The position numbers were made by a program, and so were the translations under genes. A model generated the notes under the pieces. It saw only the letters and a list, made by a program, of their open reading frames with translations, had not been told where the DNA came from and ran no database searches. From Bacteroidales bacterium (lineage in GTDB: Bacteria; Bacteroidota; Bacteroidia; Bacteroidales; ML635J-15): 18,486 nucleotides of DNA. Shown piece after piece: positions 1 through 7,078 of this stretch. The stretch's first letter is position 1. Each line of letters begins with the position of its first letter. Where the stretch lies: assembly GCA_028701945.1 (NCBI GenBank), contig JAQVPT010000029.1, forward strand, positions 1 to 18,486, written 5' to 3'.

Positions 1-671
1 TCTTCCTCATTCCACGAACAAATTTGGGTTGTAGCTTTTGTTTTGGGCATTGAATTTTGCTCTTCCTTGCAATTATAAATCCATTCGTACTCTGTTCGTC
101 CTTTAGAATCAATAAGAATTATTCTGTCAAGATTTCCTTCATTATCATAAGAATACTTCCATTCGTTTACTAATTCTTCTTTATCTCCTTTGACGATTTT
201 TGAATTTATGATTTTTTCTTCATCGTTATACTGCCATATCACTTTTTCGACCTGTTTCCCTTTACCATCTTTTTTTATTTGACTAAAAGGGTTTCCCATT
301 TCATTATTTTCATGAGTTATGACAAAATCTATTTTGTCGATGGAAGAAAAGACTGCGTATGTTCCAGTACTAGCTTTGTTTATGCCATAACTGCATGTAT
401 ATGTAATGTGTTCCTTATTACTTTGAGATTCTGTGTGAAACTCATAAACTCTACCCAACTCGTCAAGATTTTTAATATAGTTTGTTTCTGTATCTTGAAA
501 AGTCTCTTCTAATATTACTGTTTTTGTATTTGGCGGAAATTTACAATTTATGGGTGTGTTGTGAACAAATTGCAGATATGGATCTTGACAATTAACATAA
601 CGGTTTTGAGCAAATAATGACAGATTTGCTGAAAGTAATAGTATTGAAATAATAAAATGTTTTAAACTCAT
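1..671 (-). CDS. Secreted protein with YD-like repeats, 3' end beyond window
   Basis: Reading the minus strand from the ATG at 671, the frame stays open for 223 codons to the window edge, so the C-terminus is missing. Residues 1-22 (MSLKHFIISILLLSANLSLF, then AQ) are a typical signal peptide with likely cleavage near A21-Q22, so the product is exported. The middle (about 24-140) has several cysteines and no domain I recognise. Residues about 143-200 contain two repeats of the type 'W.Y.....KI......' and 'WKYSYDNEGNLDRI', resembling the YD/RHS-like repeats of Bacteroidota surface proteins. The start lies 14 nt after the stop of the MaoC-like gene and no separate promoter box is visible, so the two may be co-transcribed. 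Function unknown. The signal peptide and open frame are seen directly; the YD assignment is by pattern. Confidence 0.8.
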   Translation of the reverse strand, partial: MSLKHFIISILLLSANLSLFAQNRYVNCQDPYLQFVHNTPINCKFPPNTKTVILEETFQDTETNYIKNLDELGRVYEFHTESQSNKEHITYTCSYGINKASTGTYAVFSSIDKIDFVITHENNEMGNPFSQIKKDGKGKQVEKVIWQYNDEEKIINSKIVKGDKEELVNEWKYSYDNEGNLDRIILIDSKGRTEYEWIYNCKEEQNSMPKTKATTQICSWNEE

Positions 672-685
672 GGGTTTTTGTTTAA

Positions 686-1150
686 TTATTCAAAGTGATA
701 AAGGAAAATGATTGTTGAATCATAAGCTGGTTTTGGATTTCCTTTAATTTCAAGACGTGCATTTATTTCGGCTTTAGTAATACCACGTAAATTAGATATT
801 TTATTTAATTTTGTAGTAACTCTAACTTCGTCGTTTACTAATACTGGTTGATTAAATTTTAGTTTCTCGATCCCATAATTAACAAGCATTTTAATGTTTT
901 TAACTTCTAATATTTGGAACCAAAGATATGGTAATACCGATACAGTAAGGTATCCATGAGCAATAGTTGACTTAAATGGAGATTCCTTTTCAGCTCTTTT
1001 AATGTCTGTATGTATCCATTGATGATCTAATGTAGCATCTGCGAACTTGTTAATCATTTCTTGGGTAATTTTCAGATAATCAGATGTTCCAATTTCTTTT
1101 CCGAGGAATGCTTCAAACTCCTCATGACTGTGAATAGTAACTTGTGCCAT
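686..1150 (-). CDS. MaoC/NodN-like acyl dehydratase (hotdog fold)
   Basis: A 154-residue protein starting MAQVTIHSHEEFEAFLGKEI. It carries the MaoC hydratase signature: FADATLDHQWIHTD, with the likely catalytic Asp42 and His47, followed by SPFKSTIAHGYLTVSVLP. Length and motif fit the single-domain MaoC/NodN family, which hydrates enoyl-CoA or dehydrates 3-hydroxyacyl-CoA in the cytoplasm. A longer reading from 1186 is open, but its extra 12 residues (rich in K and N) overlap a -7 promoter box at 1184-1191, so I place the start at 1150. It is divergent from a fatty-acyl-CoA synthetase, which fits a role in acyl-CoA metabolism. The exact substrate cannot be read from the sequence. The NodN-type wording (DHQWIH) is closer to Nodulation-N homologues than to PhaJ. 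Confidence 0.9.
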   Translation of the reverse strand: MAQVTIHSHEEFEAFLGKEIGTSDYLKITQEMINKFADATLDHQWIHTDIKRAEKESPFKSTIAHGYLTVSVLPYLWFQILEVKNIKMLVNYGIEKLKFNQPVLVNDEVRVTTKLNKISNLRGITKAEINARLEIKGNPKPAYDSTIIFLYHFE

Positions 1151-1183
1151 AATATATTTATTTTTTAGTTTGCAATTTTTATG

Positions 1184-1191
1184 CAAACATA
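1184..1191 (-). promoter_or_regulatory. -7 promoter box of the MaoC-like gene
   Basis: Read on the minus strand this is TATGTTTG, a perfect match to the Bacteroidota -7 consensus TAnnTTTG, 33 nt before the ATG at 1150. No clear -33 TTTG is visible. Its position rules against the upstream start at 1186. Confidence 0.55.
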
Positions 1192-1267
1192 ATACATATT
1201 AGAAAATTTTAAAAGTAATTTATCAACAAAGAGATTAAAATAGACTTGAATAAAATTGTATCAAATG

Positions 1268-1297
1268 TTGAAAAATCAAAATTTATGTCTAATTTTA
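1268..1297 (+). promoter_or_regulatory. Putative promoter of the acyl-CoA synthetase
   Basis: TTG at 1268-1270, a 19-nt spacer, then TAATTTTA at 1290-1297. This is one mismatch from TAnnTTTG with the usual TTG spacing. The predicted transcript would have a leader of about 15 nt before the ATG at 1318. Confidence 0.45.
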
Positions 1298-1317
1298 CGT
1301 TTTAAAATATAGTTATT

Positions 1318-2937
1318 ATGATAAAAGAAAATCTGATTGCTTACTTTGAGGAAGCTATATTAAACAATTGGGATAAAACCTCTTTACAGGACTATGACAA
1401 TGGTGGACTTACATTTGGAGAGCTTGCCGGGCAAATTGAAAGAATGCATAATCTCTTTAAAGAACATGGAATTAAAAAAGGAGATAAAATCTCCTTAATT
1501 GGTAAAAATTCAGCAAATTGGGGCACACTATATATTTCGGTCGTTTCCTATGGAGCAGTAATAGTCCCGTTATTACAAGAATTTAAACCTAAAGATATTT
1601 ACAATCTAGTAAACCATTCTGATTCAAAACTATTATTTATATCAGAATTTTTATGCGAGAAAATGGATTTTACTGAGTTCAATGATCTTAGAACTGTTTA
1701 TTATCTTGATGATTTTAATGTTGCTCATGATTTTACGGCAGATTTTATTGCTTTTAATAAAAACTATCCAGCATCAACTAAAGAAAAATTTAAGTTAGAA
1801 CATATTCCTAATTCTGAATTGGCTGCTATTTTATACACATCTGGAACTTCTGGCCAACCTAAAGGAGTTATGCTTAATCACAACTCACTTGTTGCAAACG
1901 TAAGATATGCACGAGCAAATATGCCACTTGAATCTGGTGATAGAATTGTGTCATTTTTACCATTAGCACATTGCTATGGAGCAGCATTTGAATTTCTATT
2001 TCCATTCTCGAAAGGTTGTACTATTATTTTTCTTGGAAAATTACCTTCTCCACAAATAATTGTTAAAGCGTTTGGAGAAATTAAACCACGACTGATTTTG
2101 TCGGTTCCGTTGGTAATTGAGAAAATTTATAAAAATAAAATAAAGCCTTCTATTGACAAACCAATAGCGAAAGTTATGCTTAAGATACCAATACTTAAAG
2201 AATTGGTTTACAGCAAAGTTCTAAAATCGCTTAAAGAAGCTTTTGGAGGAGAATTTAAAGAGGTTGTTATTGGTGGTGCAAAAATGAATCGCGAAGTTGA
2301 AACTTTTCTTAGAAAGATAGGATTTAACTTTTCAGTTGGATATGGCATGACTGAATGTGGTCCACTTATCACTTATGATGGACATAAAACTACAAAAATA
2401 TACTCGGCTGGTAAAGTTGTTGATACTCTTGAAATCAAAATTGATTCAAAACAAGATGGCAAAGTTGGAGAAGTTCTGTTAAAAGGAGATAATGTGATGT
2501 TGGGATATTATAAAAACGAAGAAGAAACCCAAAGAGCCATTGATGAAGATGGATGGTTGCATACAGGCGATTTAGGAATACTTGATGAAGATGGCTATCT
2601 TTTTATTAAAGGACGCACCAAAAGTTTAATTCTTACTGCATCTGCACAAAATATTTATCCTGAAGAAATTGAGTCGAAATTTAGTAACTTACCACTTGTT
2701 AGCGAGTGTGTTGTAGTAAGCCGTAACAGTCAAATTACTGCATTGGTCTATCCAGATCAGGACCGTATAAAAAAACATGACCTTAAACCTGAACAAATCG
2801 AAAAAGTGTTTTCAAATTATAAAAAACGAGTTAACGAAGATGTTCCTGTATATATGCAGGTTAACAAAATAATTATTCGTGATGAAGAATTTGAAAAAAC
2901 CCCTAAAAAAAGTATTAAAAGATATCTTTACGAATAA
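1318..2937 (+). CDS. Long-chain fatty-acid-CoA ligase (AMP-forming)
   Basis: A 539-residue ANL-superfamily enzyme. It should activate fatty acids with ATP and CoA to acyl-CoA in the cytoplasm or at the inner membrane. Visible core motifs, in order: the P-loop LYTSGTSGQPKGV (172-184), YGMTECGPL (342-350, A5), GWLHTGDLG with Asp418 (A7), and KGRTKSLIL with Arg433 (A8). The C-terminal domain ends FEKTPKKSIKRYLY. The A10 lysine normally sits just before the I/L of 'GKIxR'; here that position is Ser532, with Lys530, Lys531 and Lys534 nearby. Slightly short compared with 560-600-residue long-chain enzymes, but complete. Divergent from the MaoC-like gene across 167 bp, suggesting shared acyl-CoA metabolism. 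Chain-length specificity is not readable. Confidence 0.92.
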   Translation: MIKENLIAYFEEAILNNWDKTSLQDYDNGGLTFGELAGQIERMHNLFKEHGIKKGDKISLIGKNSANWGTLYISVVSYGAVIVPLLQEFKPKDIYNLVNHSDSKLLFISEFLCEKMDFTEFNDLRTVYYLDDFNVAHDFTADFIAFNKNYPASTKEKFKLEHIPNSELAAILYTSGTSGQPKGVMLNHNSLVANVRYARANMPLESGDRIVSFLPLAHCYGAAFEFLFPFSKGCTIIFLGKLPSPQIIVKAFGEIKPRLILSVPLVIEKIYKNKIKPSIDKPIAKVMLKIPILKELVYSKVLKSLKEAFGGEFKEVVIGGAKMNREVETFLRKIGFNFSVGYGMTECGPLITYDGHKTTKIYSAGKVVDTLEIKIDSKQDGKVGEVLLKGDNVMLGYYKNEEETQRAIDEDGWLHTGDLGILDEDGYLFIKGRTKSLILTASAQNIYPEEIESKFSNLPLVSECVVVSRNSQITALVYPDQDRIKKHDLKPEQIEKVFSNYKKRVNEDVPVYMQVNKIIIRDEEFEKTPKKSIKRYLYE

Positions 2938-3158
2938 GATTAAGCGGTTCACATGAGAGAAATAAATCCTTAGCTAACAATTATTGCAATTTCGCACTTA
3001 TCATAATTCGATATTTTTCACAATTAAAGTAAAACTATCGGGTAAAATTTAACTAAGTACATGACAAAAATTTAACAATATCTATTTCTGCTTGATATTT
3101 CATAATCTGCTTTTCTCGTTACTGCCAAAATCTGGTTTTCGAGTTACTTGAAACCAAT

Positions 3159-3332
3159 ACTTGTGAGCAAAAGTTGTATTTCTTCCTTACTCCTTTGGGT
3201 TTAGAAAAACACCTAACACGCTTAATGACAAAGCCTTATGCAAGACTTTTAGCATTACTTATTAATGATGAATTGTTAATAAGTGATTAGTTTATAATTG
3301 TCATGTACTAAGTTTATTTGTAGAAAAAAAAT
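3159..3332 (+). repeat. Direct repeat, copy 1 (about 174 bp)
   Basis: Begins ACTTGTGAGCAAAAGTTGTA and shares long identical blocks with 3528-3723, including TTACTCCTTTGGGTTT and GCATTACTTATTAATGATGA. It contains a hairpin with arms at 3254-3265 and 3276-3287 around the loop TGATGAATTG, and ends with the TTGTCATGTACTAAG terminal motif and an A-rich tail. Confidence 0.75.
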
Positions 3333-3348
3333 CAGAAATGTTTGTTTA

Positions 3349-3522
3349 TGTCCTACGGACAAAATAGGAAATTAATTGTTGTTTTTTATTAACATTGAAG
3401 TCCTACGGACTACAAAACAAAAATTATATGCTAAAGTTTTAGATTTGTAAACTGTTTCTTTTGTCCGTAGGACATATATGTCAATAAAAAAACATACTCC
3501 TTAGAAAACTTTGCCCGTAGGG
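3349..3522. repeat. Cluster of four short CCTACGG/CCGTAGG palindromes
   Basis: Four small hairpins with 3-nt loops: TGTCC-TAC-GGACA (3349-3361), AGTCC-TAC-GGACT (3399-3411), TGTCC-GTA-GGACA (3462-3474) and a weaker CCC-GTA-GGG (3514-3522). The first two carry TAC in the loop and the last two GTA, so the set is arranged as two inverted pairs. The flanks of the first and third are inverted copies of each other over 18 bases. The second has different arm ends (A/T rather than T/A), with pairing preserved. Confidence 0.75.
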
Positions 3523-3527
3523 TATAA

Positions 3528-3723
3528 ACTTGTGAGCAAAAGTTTTATTTCACCCTTACTCCTTTGGGTTTATAACCAAAAGTAGAAAAACACCTAATAA
3601 ACTGAATGACAGAGTCTTACGCAAGGCTTTTGGCATTACTTATTAATGATGAATTGCTAATAAGTAATTAGTTTCTAATTGATTAATAATTTTTGTCATG
3701 TACTAAGCGATTTGTAAAAAAAA
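3528..3723 (+). repeat. Direct repeat, copy 2 (about 196 bp)
   Basis: Second copy of the 3159-3332 sequence, roughly 85% alike by eye. It has a 12-nt insertion after GGGTTT and a longer TA-rich spacer before the terminal TTTTTGTCATGTACTAAG. The internal hairpin is kept (arms 3635-3646 and 3657-3668) although the arm bases differ from copy 1. It ends immediately before the stop codon of the GtrA-like gene. Confidence 0.75.
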
Positions 3724-4230
3724 TTATGCTTTTGATTTATTTTTCATTCTAAAGGAAAAATACATTTGCATGAAATAACTATATATTACAACAATTACCG
3801 TAGTGATTATTTTTGAGACAGTGGCCCATATATCACATACTTCAACAAAGAATTTAAGCAGAATATAGTTTAAAAATATCGCTCCAATAACAGTTAATCC
3901 ATAACGAAACAATTGCTTTTTTCCTCGTAATTTGGATTGTGTAAATGTTACATATTTTGCCAGCATAAAGCCAGTTGTAAAAGTAATTGGGAACACCACT
4001 AAAAATGCTGCAATATGTGGGGTAATAGCATAGAATCCAAGATCTAACATTTGCTTTTTAAAAACAAAATTATAAAAAATAAAGTACAAAAAGATATCAA
4101 GCGTAGTGTTTAACCCACCTGTGAAACCGTATCTAAAGGTAACTAACGATATATACTTACTAAAAGGTTTGTAAAACCAATCGGATACACCAATTATTAT
4201 TTTTCTCGATATGCTTAATATTTTATACAT
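3724..4230 (-). CDS. GtrA-family membrane protein
   Basis: A 168-residue integral membrane protein with four likely transmembrane segments near residues 36-56, 69-91, 109-130 and 135-157. The segment FRYGFTGGLNTTLDI before and into TM1, the AKYVTF after TM2 and the basic loop before TM3 fit the GtrA family, thought to move polyprenyl-linked sugars across the inner membrane for surface glycan modification. I choose the ATG at 4230. A TTG at 4242 would add four residues, but it sits on a promoter box. No sugar-transferase partner is adjacent, so its substrate is unknown. It follows the helicase gene in the same direction after 56 nt but has its own predicted promoter. Confidence 0.85.
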   Translation of the reverse strand: MYKILSISRKIIIGVSDWFYKPFSKYISLVTFRYGFTGGLNTTLDIFLYFIFYNFVFKKQMLDLGFYAITPHIAAFLVVFPITFTTGFMLAKYVTFTQSKLRGKKQLFRYGLTVIGAIFLNYILLKFFVEVCDIWATVSKIITTVIVVIYSYFMQMYFSFRMKNKSKA

Positions 4231-4239
4231 AAAATCGTG

Positions 4240-4247
4240 CAAATATA
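4240..4247 (-). promoter_or_regulatory. -7 promoter box of the GtrA-like gene
   Basis: Read on the minus strand this is TATATTTG, a perfect TAnnTTTG, only 9 nt before the ATG at 4230. The transcript would be nearly leaderless. Because of this short distance, and because no -33 element is clear, confidence is limited. Confidence 0.4.
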
Positions 4248-4286
4248 AAACATCTTTATTAAAAAAAACGATTTTTGAATGGTTTA

Positions 4287-6749
4287 CTAAAAAGATTTTA
4301 GACAGGATAAAACTAATCTGATTTCATTATAACTAAATTTTCTATTAGTTTGATCCATAATTTCATTGATTGAAGTGCTTTTCGAACTTTCGATAGATGT
4401 TTTGATTTCGTCAAATTTGTCGTCTGAGATTAATACGGTATAATCCAGCTCTCCTAAAGCTATATAATGAGCAATATGTCCAAATATGGTAGATTCGACA
4501 AAGCCCCTCTCCTTTGCTATTTGGGAAATATCTTTACCTTGAAGAAATAAATCAAGACTAATTTTTTTAGTGTCAATTTTGCTTTTTATTTCTGGTTTTA
4601 GTTCTTGAAAAAAAGTTTCATCACGATTAGTTTCGTTTGTTTCGCAATACTCATCAATAATATCAAGAATATCTTCACCATATTGCATAACTTTAACTTT
4701 CCCAAAACCTTTAATTTTAGCGAGTTGTTTTAGGTCTGATGGAAGTTTCTCGACAAGCTCTTTCAATGATTTTTGTTGTAGCACCATATAAATTGGAACC
4801 CCAGATTCTATAGCTACTGAATTTCGCCAAGCATTTAATTCGGCGTATAAGTCTTTATTAGATATTTTGCTATCGCCAGTAAAATTCTTTCTTTTATTAA
4901 AACTTGGTTTAAAATCTATCTCTGCATTGGCAATTTTACGTACATATTCTGTTGGATTAAAATCGTCAGCAGCAATATTAAGGCCTGCTAATTTTGACAT
5001 TACTGCAAACTCAAATTTTTCAATAATATCTGCCATCTCCTTTTTGATTTCTTTATTATCGGCATCGAAATACATGTTTTTAAAATTGTTTACAAAAATT
5101 GTTTCTATTTTCGTAACATAGTATAAAGCAGCCTTTCTTACTCTGTCTAATAAAAGTTCATTGTTTTCGGGTAAAAAATCAGCGATAAGCAATTTCTGTA
5201 ATTGACGTTCAAATTTATCATTCACGGTAAAAATCTCGCTCATTGATAAATTTATCATTTGTTCAAATAATTGGTCAAAAGAGCTTGCAAATCGTGTTTT
5301 ATTTTCCGAATATCGTTTTCGGACAGTGAAAAACATCTTTTTCATTTGTGAAAAATCAAATAATTCTCGCAAAAGTTGTTTTTGATACATTGCTTTCGAT
5401 TTTTCAAGCTCATAATTGTTAGGTTCATTTTGGCGAGACGCATCATCAAATTCTCTAATATTAGAATCTGATTTAAGTGAATGTGATGCAATTTTTGAAA
5501 TTAGGACTAGTCCCTCAAGCGTTTTACATCTGCTTAAAGCAACATAAACTTGACCAAAAGCAAAAGCTCTATTAACATCCAAAACAGCCCTTTCGAAAGT
5601 TAATCCTTGACTTTTATGAACTGTAATAGCCCAAGCAAGTTTTAGTGGGTACTGAACAAAACTTCCTATTACCTCCTCTTCTATCTCTTTTGTACTTTCA
5701 TTAAATTTATATTTAACATTTTCCCATTTCTCAGGTTTGACGCATATTTCTTCGTAATCATCATCGCGACTAACAAAAATTATTTCATCATCAAAACGAG
5801 TAATTGTACCTATTTTGCCGTTATAATATAGTTTATCAGCAGATGGGTCATTTTTAATAAACATCACCTGTGCTCCTGCTTTTAAGAGTAATTCGTCTTC
5901 GGTAGGAAACATATATGGTGGAAAATCGTCTTTTACTTCAGCATGAAATCTTTTTGTTTTTGTTGCCAAAGATTTCATTCTTGCTTCATTAATTTCAGCA
6001 GCAATCGCGTTATGAGTGGTTAGCGTTATATACCCATCTTCCTTTTCGGGTACAAAATTGGGAATATATCTTGTATTTAATATATTTATTGACTTGTCTG
6101 AGAGTTTATTGTCTCGAATTTCGCCAAGTAAATTAATAAAAACCTTATCTTCTTGACGATAAATATGTTTGAGTTCAATCGTTGTAAAATCAGTTTTTTG
6201 TAAAGCTATACTATTAAAAAAGTATGGCGATTTGTAAAAATCACGTATCAACGCCCATTCGTTCTCTTTAATTACAGGTGCGAGTTGATGCAAATCACCA
6301 ATCATCAAAACTTGCACACCCCCAAATGGCTTGTCGTTGCGACGATAACGCCTTAGTACATCATCAATAGCATCAAGTAAATCGGCACGCACCATACTAA
6401 TTTCGTCAATAATAAGAAGATCAAGACTTCTGATAATTTTAATTTTATTACGATTGAGTTTGTGAACAAAATTTTGCGATGAACCCGAATCTTGTTTCTT
6501 GAACTCTGTTCCTGGGATAAATGGAGCAAAAGGTAATTGAAAAAACGAATGTATTGTTACACCGCCTGCATTTATTGCCGCTACGCCTGTTGGAGCAACA
6601 ACAACCATACGTTTAGGAGTTGAATGTCTTAAATTATGAAGAAAAGTCGTTTTTCCTGTACCAGCTTTACCAGTAAGAAAGATATTGCGATTTGTATGCA
6701 ATACAAAATCTTGTGCAAGCTTCAATTGTTTATTTTCAATGTAATCCAT
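4287..6749 (-). CDS. Pif1-like superfamily 1 helicase with HRDC and HTH domains
   Basis: An 820-residue DNA helicase. Walker A GKAGTGKT lies at 27-34 and Walker B LLIIDEISMV with Asp115/Glu116. VLMIGDLHQLAPVI is motif III, AWAITVHKSQGLTFE is motif V and YVALSRCKTLEGL is motif VI. This order matches the Pif1/RecD-like branch of SF1B, which unwinds DNA 5' to 3'. After about residue 440 a coiled, charged region follows. An HRDC-like domain (about 635-700, including QLAKIKGFGKVKVMQYG) is next, then a C-terminal helix-turn-helix (about 735-795, DISQIAKERGFVESTIFGHI) of the kind found at the end of RecQ proteins. The tail resembles that of RecQ while the motor is Pif1-like. Likely role in DNA repair or replication; exact pathway not readable. 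Full length, single gene. Confidence 0.92.
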   Translation of the reverse strand: MDYIENKQLKLAQDFVLHTNRNIFLTGKAGTGKTTFLHNLRHSTPKRMVVVAPTGVAAINAGGVTIHSFFQLPFAPFIPGTEFKKQDSGSSQNFVHKLNRNKIKIIRSLDLLIIDEISMVRADLLDAIDDVLRRYRRNDKPFGGVQVLMIGDLHQLAPVIKENEWALIRDFYKSPYFFNSIALQKTDFTTIELKHIYRQEDKVFINLLGEIRDNKLSDKSINILNTRYIPNFVPEKEDGYITLTTHNAIAAEINEARMKSLATKTKRFHAEVKDDFPPYMFPTEDELLLKAGAQVMFIKNDPSADKLYYNGKIGTITRFDDEIIFVSRDDDYEEICVKPEKWENVKYKFNESTKEIEEEVIGSFVQYPLKLAWAITVHKSQGLTFERAVLDVNRAFAFGQVYVALSRCKTLEGLVLISKIASHSLKSDSNIREFDDASRQNEPNNYELEKSKAMYQKQLLRELFDFSQMKKMFFTVRKRYSENKTRFASSFDQLFEQMINLSMSEIFTVNDKFERQLQKLLIADFLPENNELLLDRVRKAALYYVTKIETIFVNNFKNMYFDADNKEIKKEMADIIEKFEFAVMSKLAGLNIAADDFNPTEYVRKIANAEIDFKPSFNKRKNFTGDSKISNKDLYAELNAWRNSVAIESGVPIYMVLQQKSLKELVEKLPSDLKQLAKIKGFGKVKVMQYGEDILDIIDEYCETNETNRDETFFQELKPEIKSKIDTKKISLDLFLQGKDISQIAKERGFVESTIFGHIAHYIALGELDYTVLISDDKFDEIKTSIESSKSTSINEIMDQTNRKFSYNEIRLVLSCLKSF

Positions 6750-6793
6750 ACAATTACAAAAATAAAAAAAAATGTGATAATTTCTGTGCTTTT

Positions 6794-6801
6794 CAAAGTT
6801 A
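6794..6801 (-). promoter_or_regulatory. -7 promoter box of the helicase gene
   Basis: Minus-strand TAACTTTG, matching TAnnTTTG, 44 nt before the ATG at 6749, giving a leader of about 35-40 nt. A second match, TATTTTTG at 6757-6764, lies only 7 nt from the ATG and is the weaker choice. Confidence 0.45.
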
Positions 6802-7045
6802 AATATTTTTTTAAGCCACAGTACATCAAAACCAAAAATTCGCTAACAAAACCCTTACGCAAATCAAACTAATTATTATTGCATTTTATTAAAGATATGA
6901 TTTTTAATGCTTAAATATTTCTAAATTTTAGACCAAAGTCGCGTATTCATAGACTTATTTGCGTTTATTGCTTTTAATAGGGCTTTGTAGAATAGTATTT
7001 AAGTTTTTTTATCAAAAAACCTTCTATTAAGTGGAATATAATTAC

Positions 7046-7053
7046 TATATTTG
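7046..7053 (+). promoter_or_regulatory. -7 promoter box of the hybrid sensor kinase
   Basis: TATATTTG, a perfect TAnnTTTG, 25 nt before the ATG at 7079. It decides the start: an in-frame GTG at 7031 would lie upstream of the promoter box and cannot be on this transcript. Confidence 0.55.
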
Positions 7054-7078
7054 TATAATTATATGCAATTTATTGCTA

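Larger units (their letters stand above)
3053..3707. repeat. Inverted-repeat-bounded MITE-like composite region
   Basis: The gene-free stretch 2938-3723 is dominated by this structure; 2938-3052 shows nothing I can name. The left end (3053-3072, CTAAGTACATGACAAAAATT) and the right end (3688-3707) are inverted repeats matching at 19 of 20 bases. A third, shorter right-end copy (TTGTCATGTACTAAG) lies at 3298-3312. Together these suggest a unit of about 260 bp (3053-3312) plus a duplicated right half (3528-3707), with small palindromes in between. No transposase frame is present, so it would have to be mobilised in trans if it moves at all. I see no clear target-site duplication. Confidence 0.6.
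6750..7078. other. Divergent intergenic region, helicase and sensor kinase
   Basis: 329 bp without a gene. It holds the predicted helicase promoter (6794-6801) and the kinase promoter (7046-7053). An 8-bp inverted repeat ACGCAAAT (6857-6864) / ATTTGCGT (6957-6964) lies between them and is short enough to be chance. Nothing else recognisable. Confidence 0.5.

Noticed and set aside
279..512. Plus-strand 77-codon frame near the left edge
   Set aside because: It lies antisense within the secreted YD-repeat gene, which has a clear signal peptide and extends to the edge.
1151..1186. MaoC-like start at 1186
   Set aside because: The 12 extra residues have no family likeness and overlap the -7 box.
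3159..3723. CRISPR array
   Set aside because: Only two long imperfect copies with irregular spacing; no short identical repeats or cas genes.
7031..7078. GTG start giving a kinase 16 residues longer
   Set aside because: The GTG lies upstream of the TATATTTG promoter box at 7046-7053; the ATG at 7079 gives a normal short cytoplasmic N-terminus before TM1.
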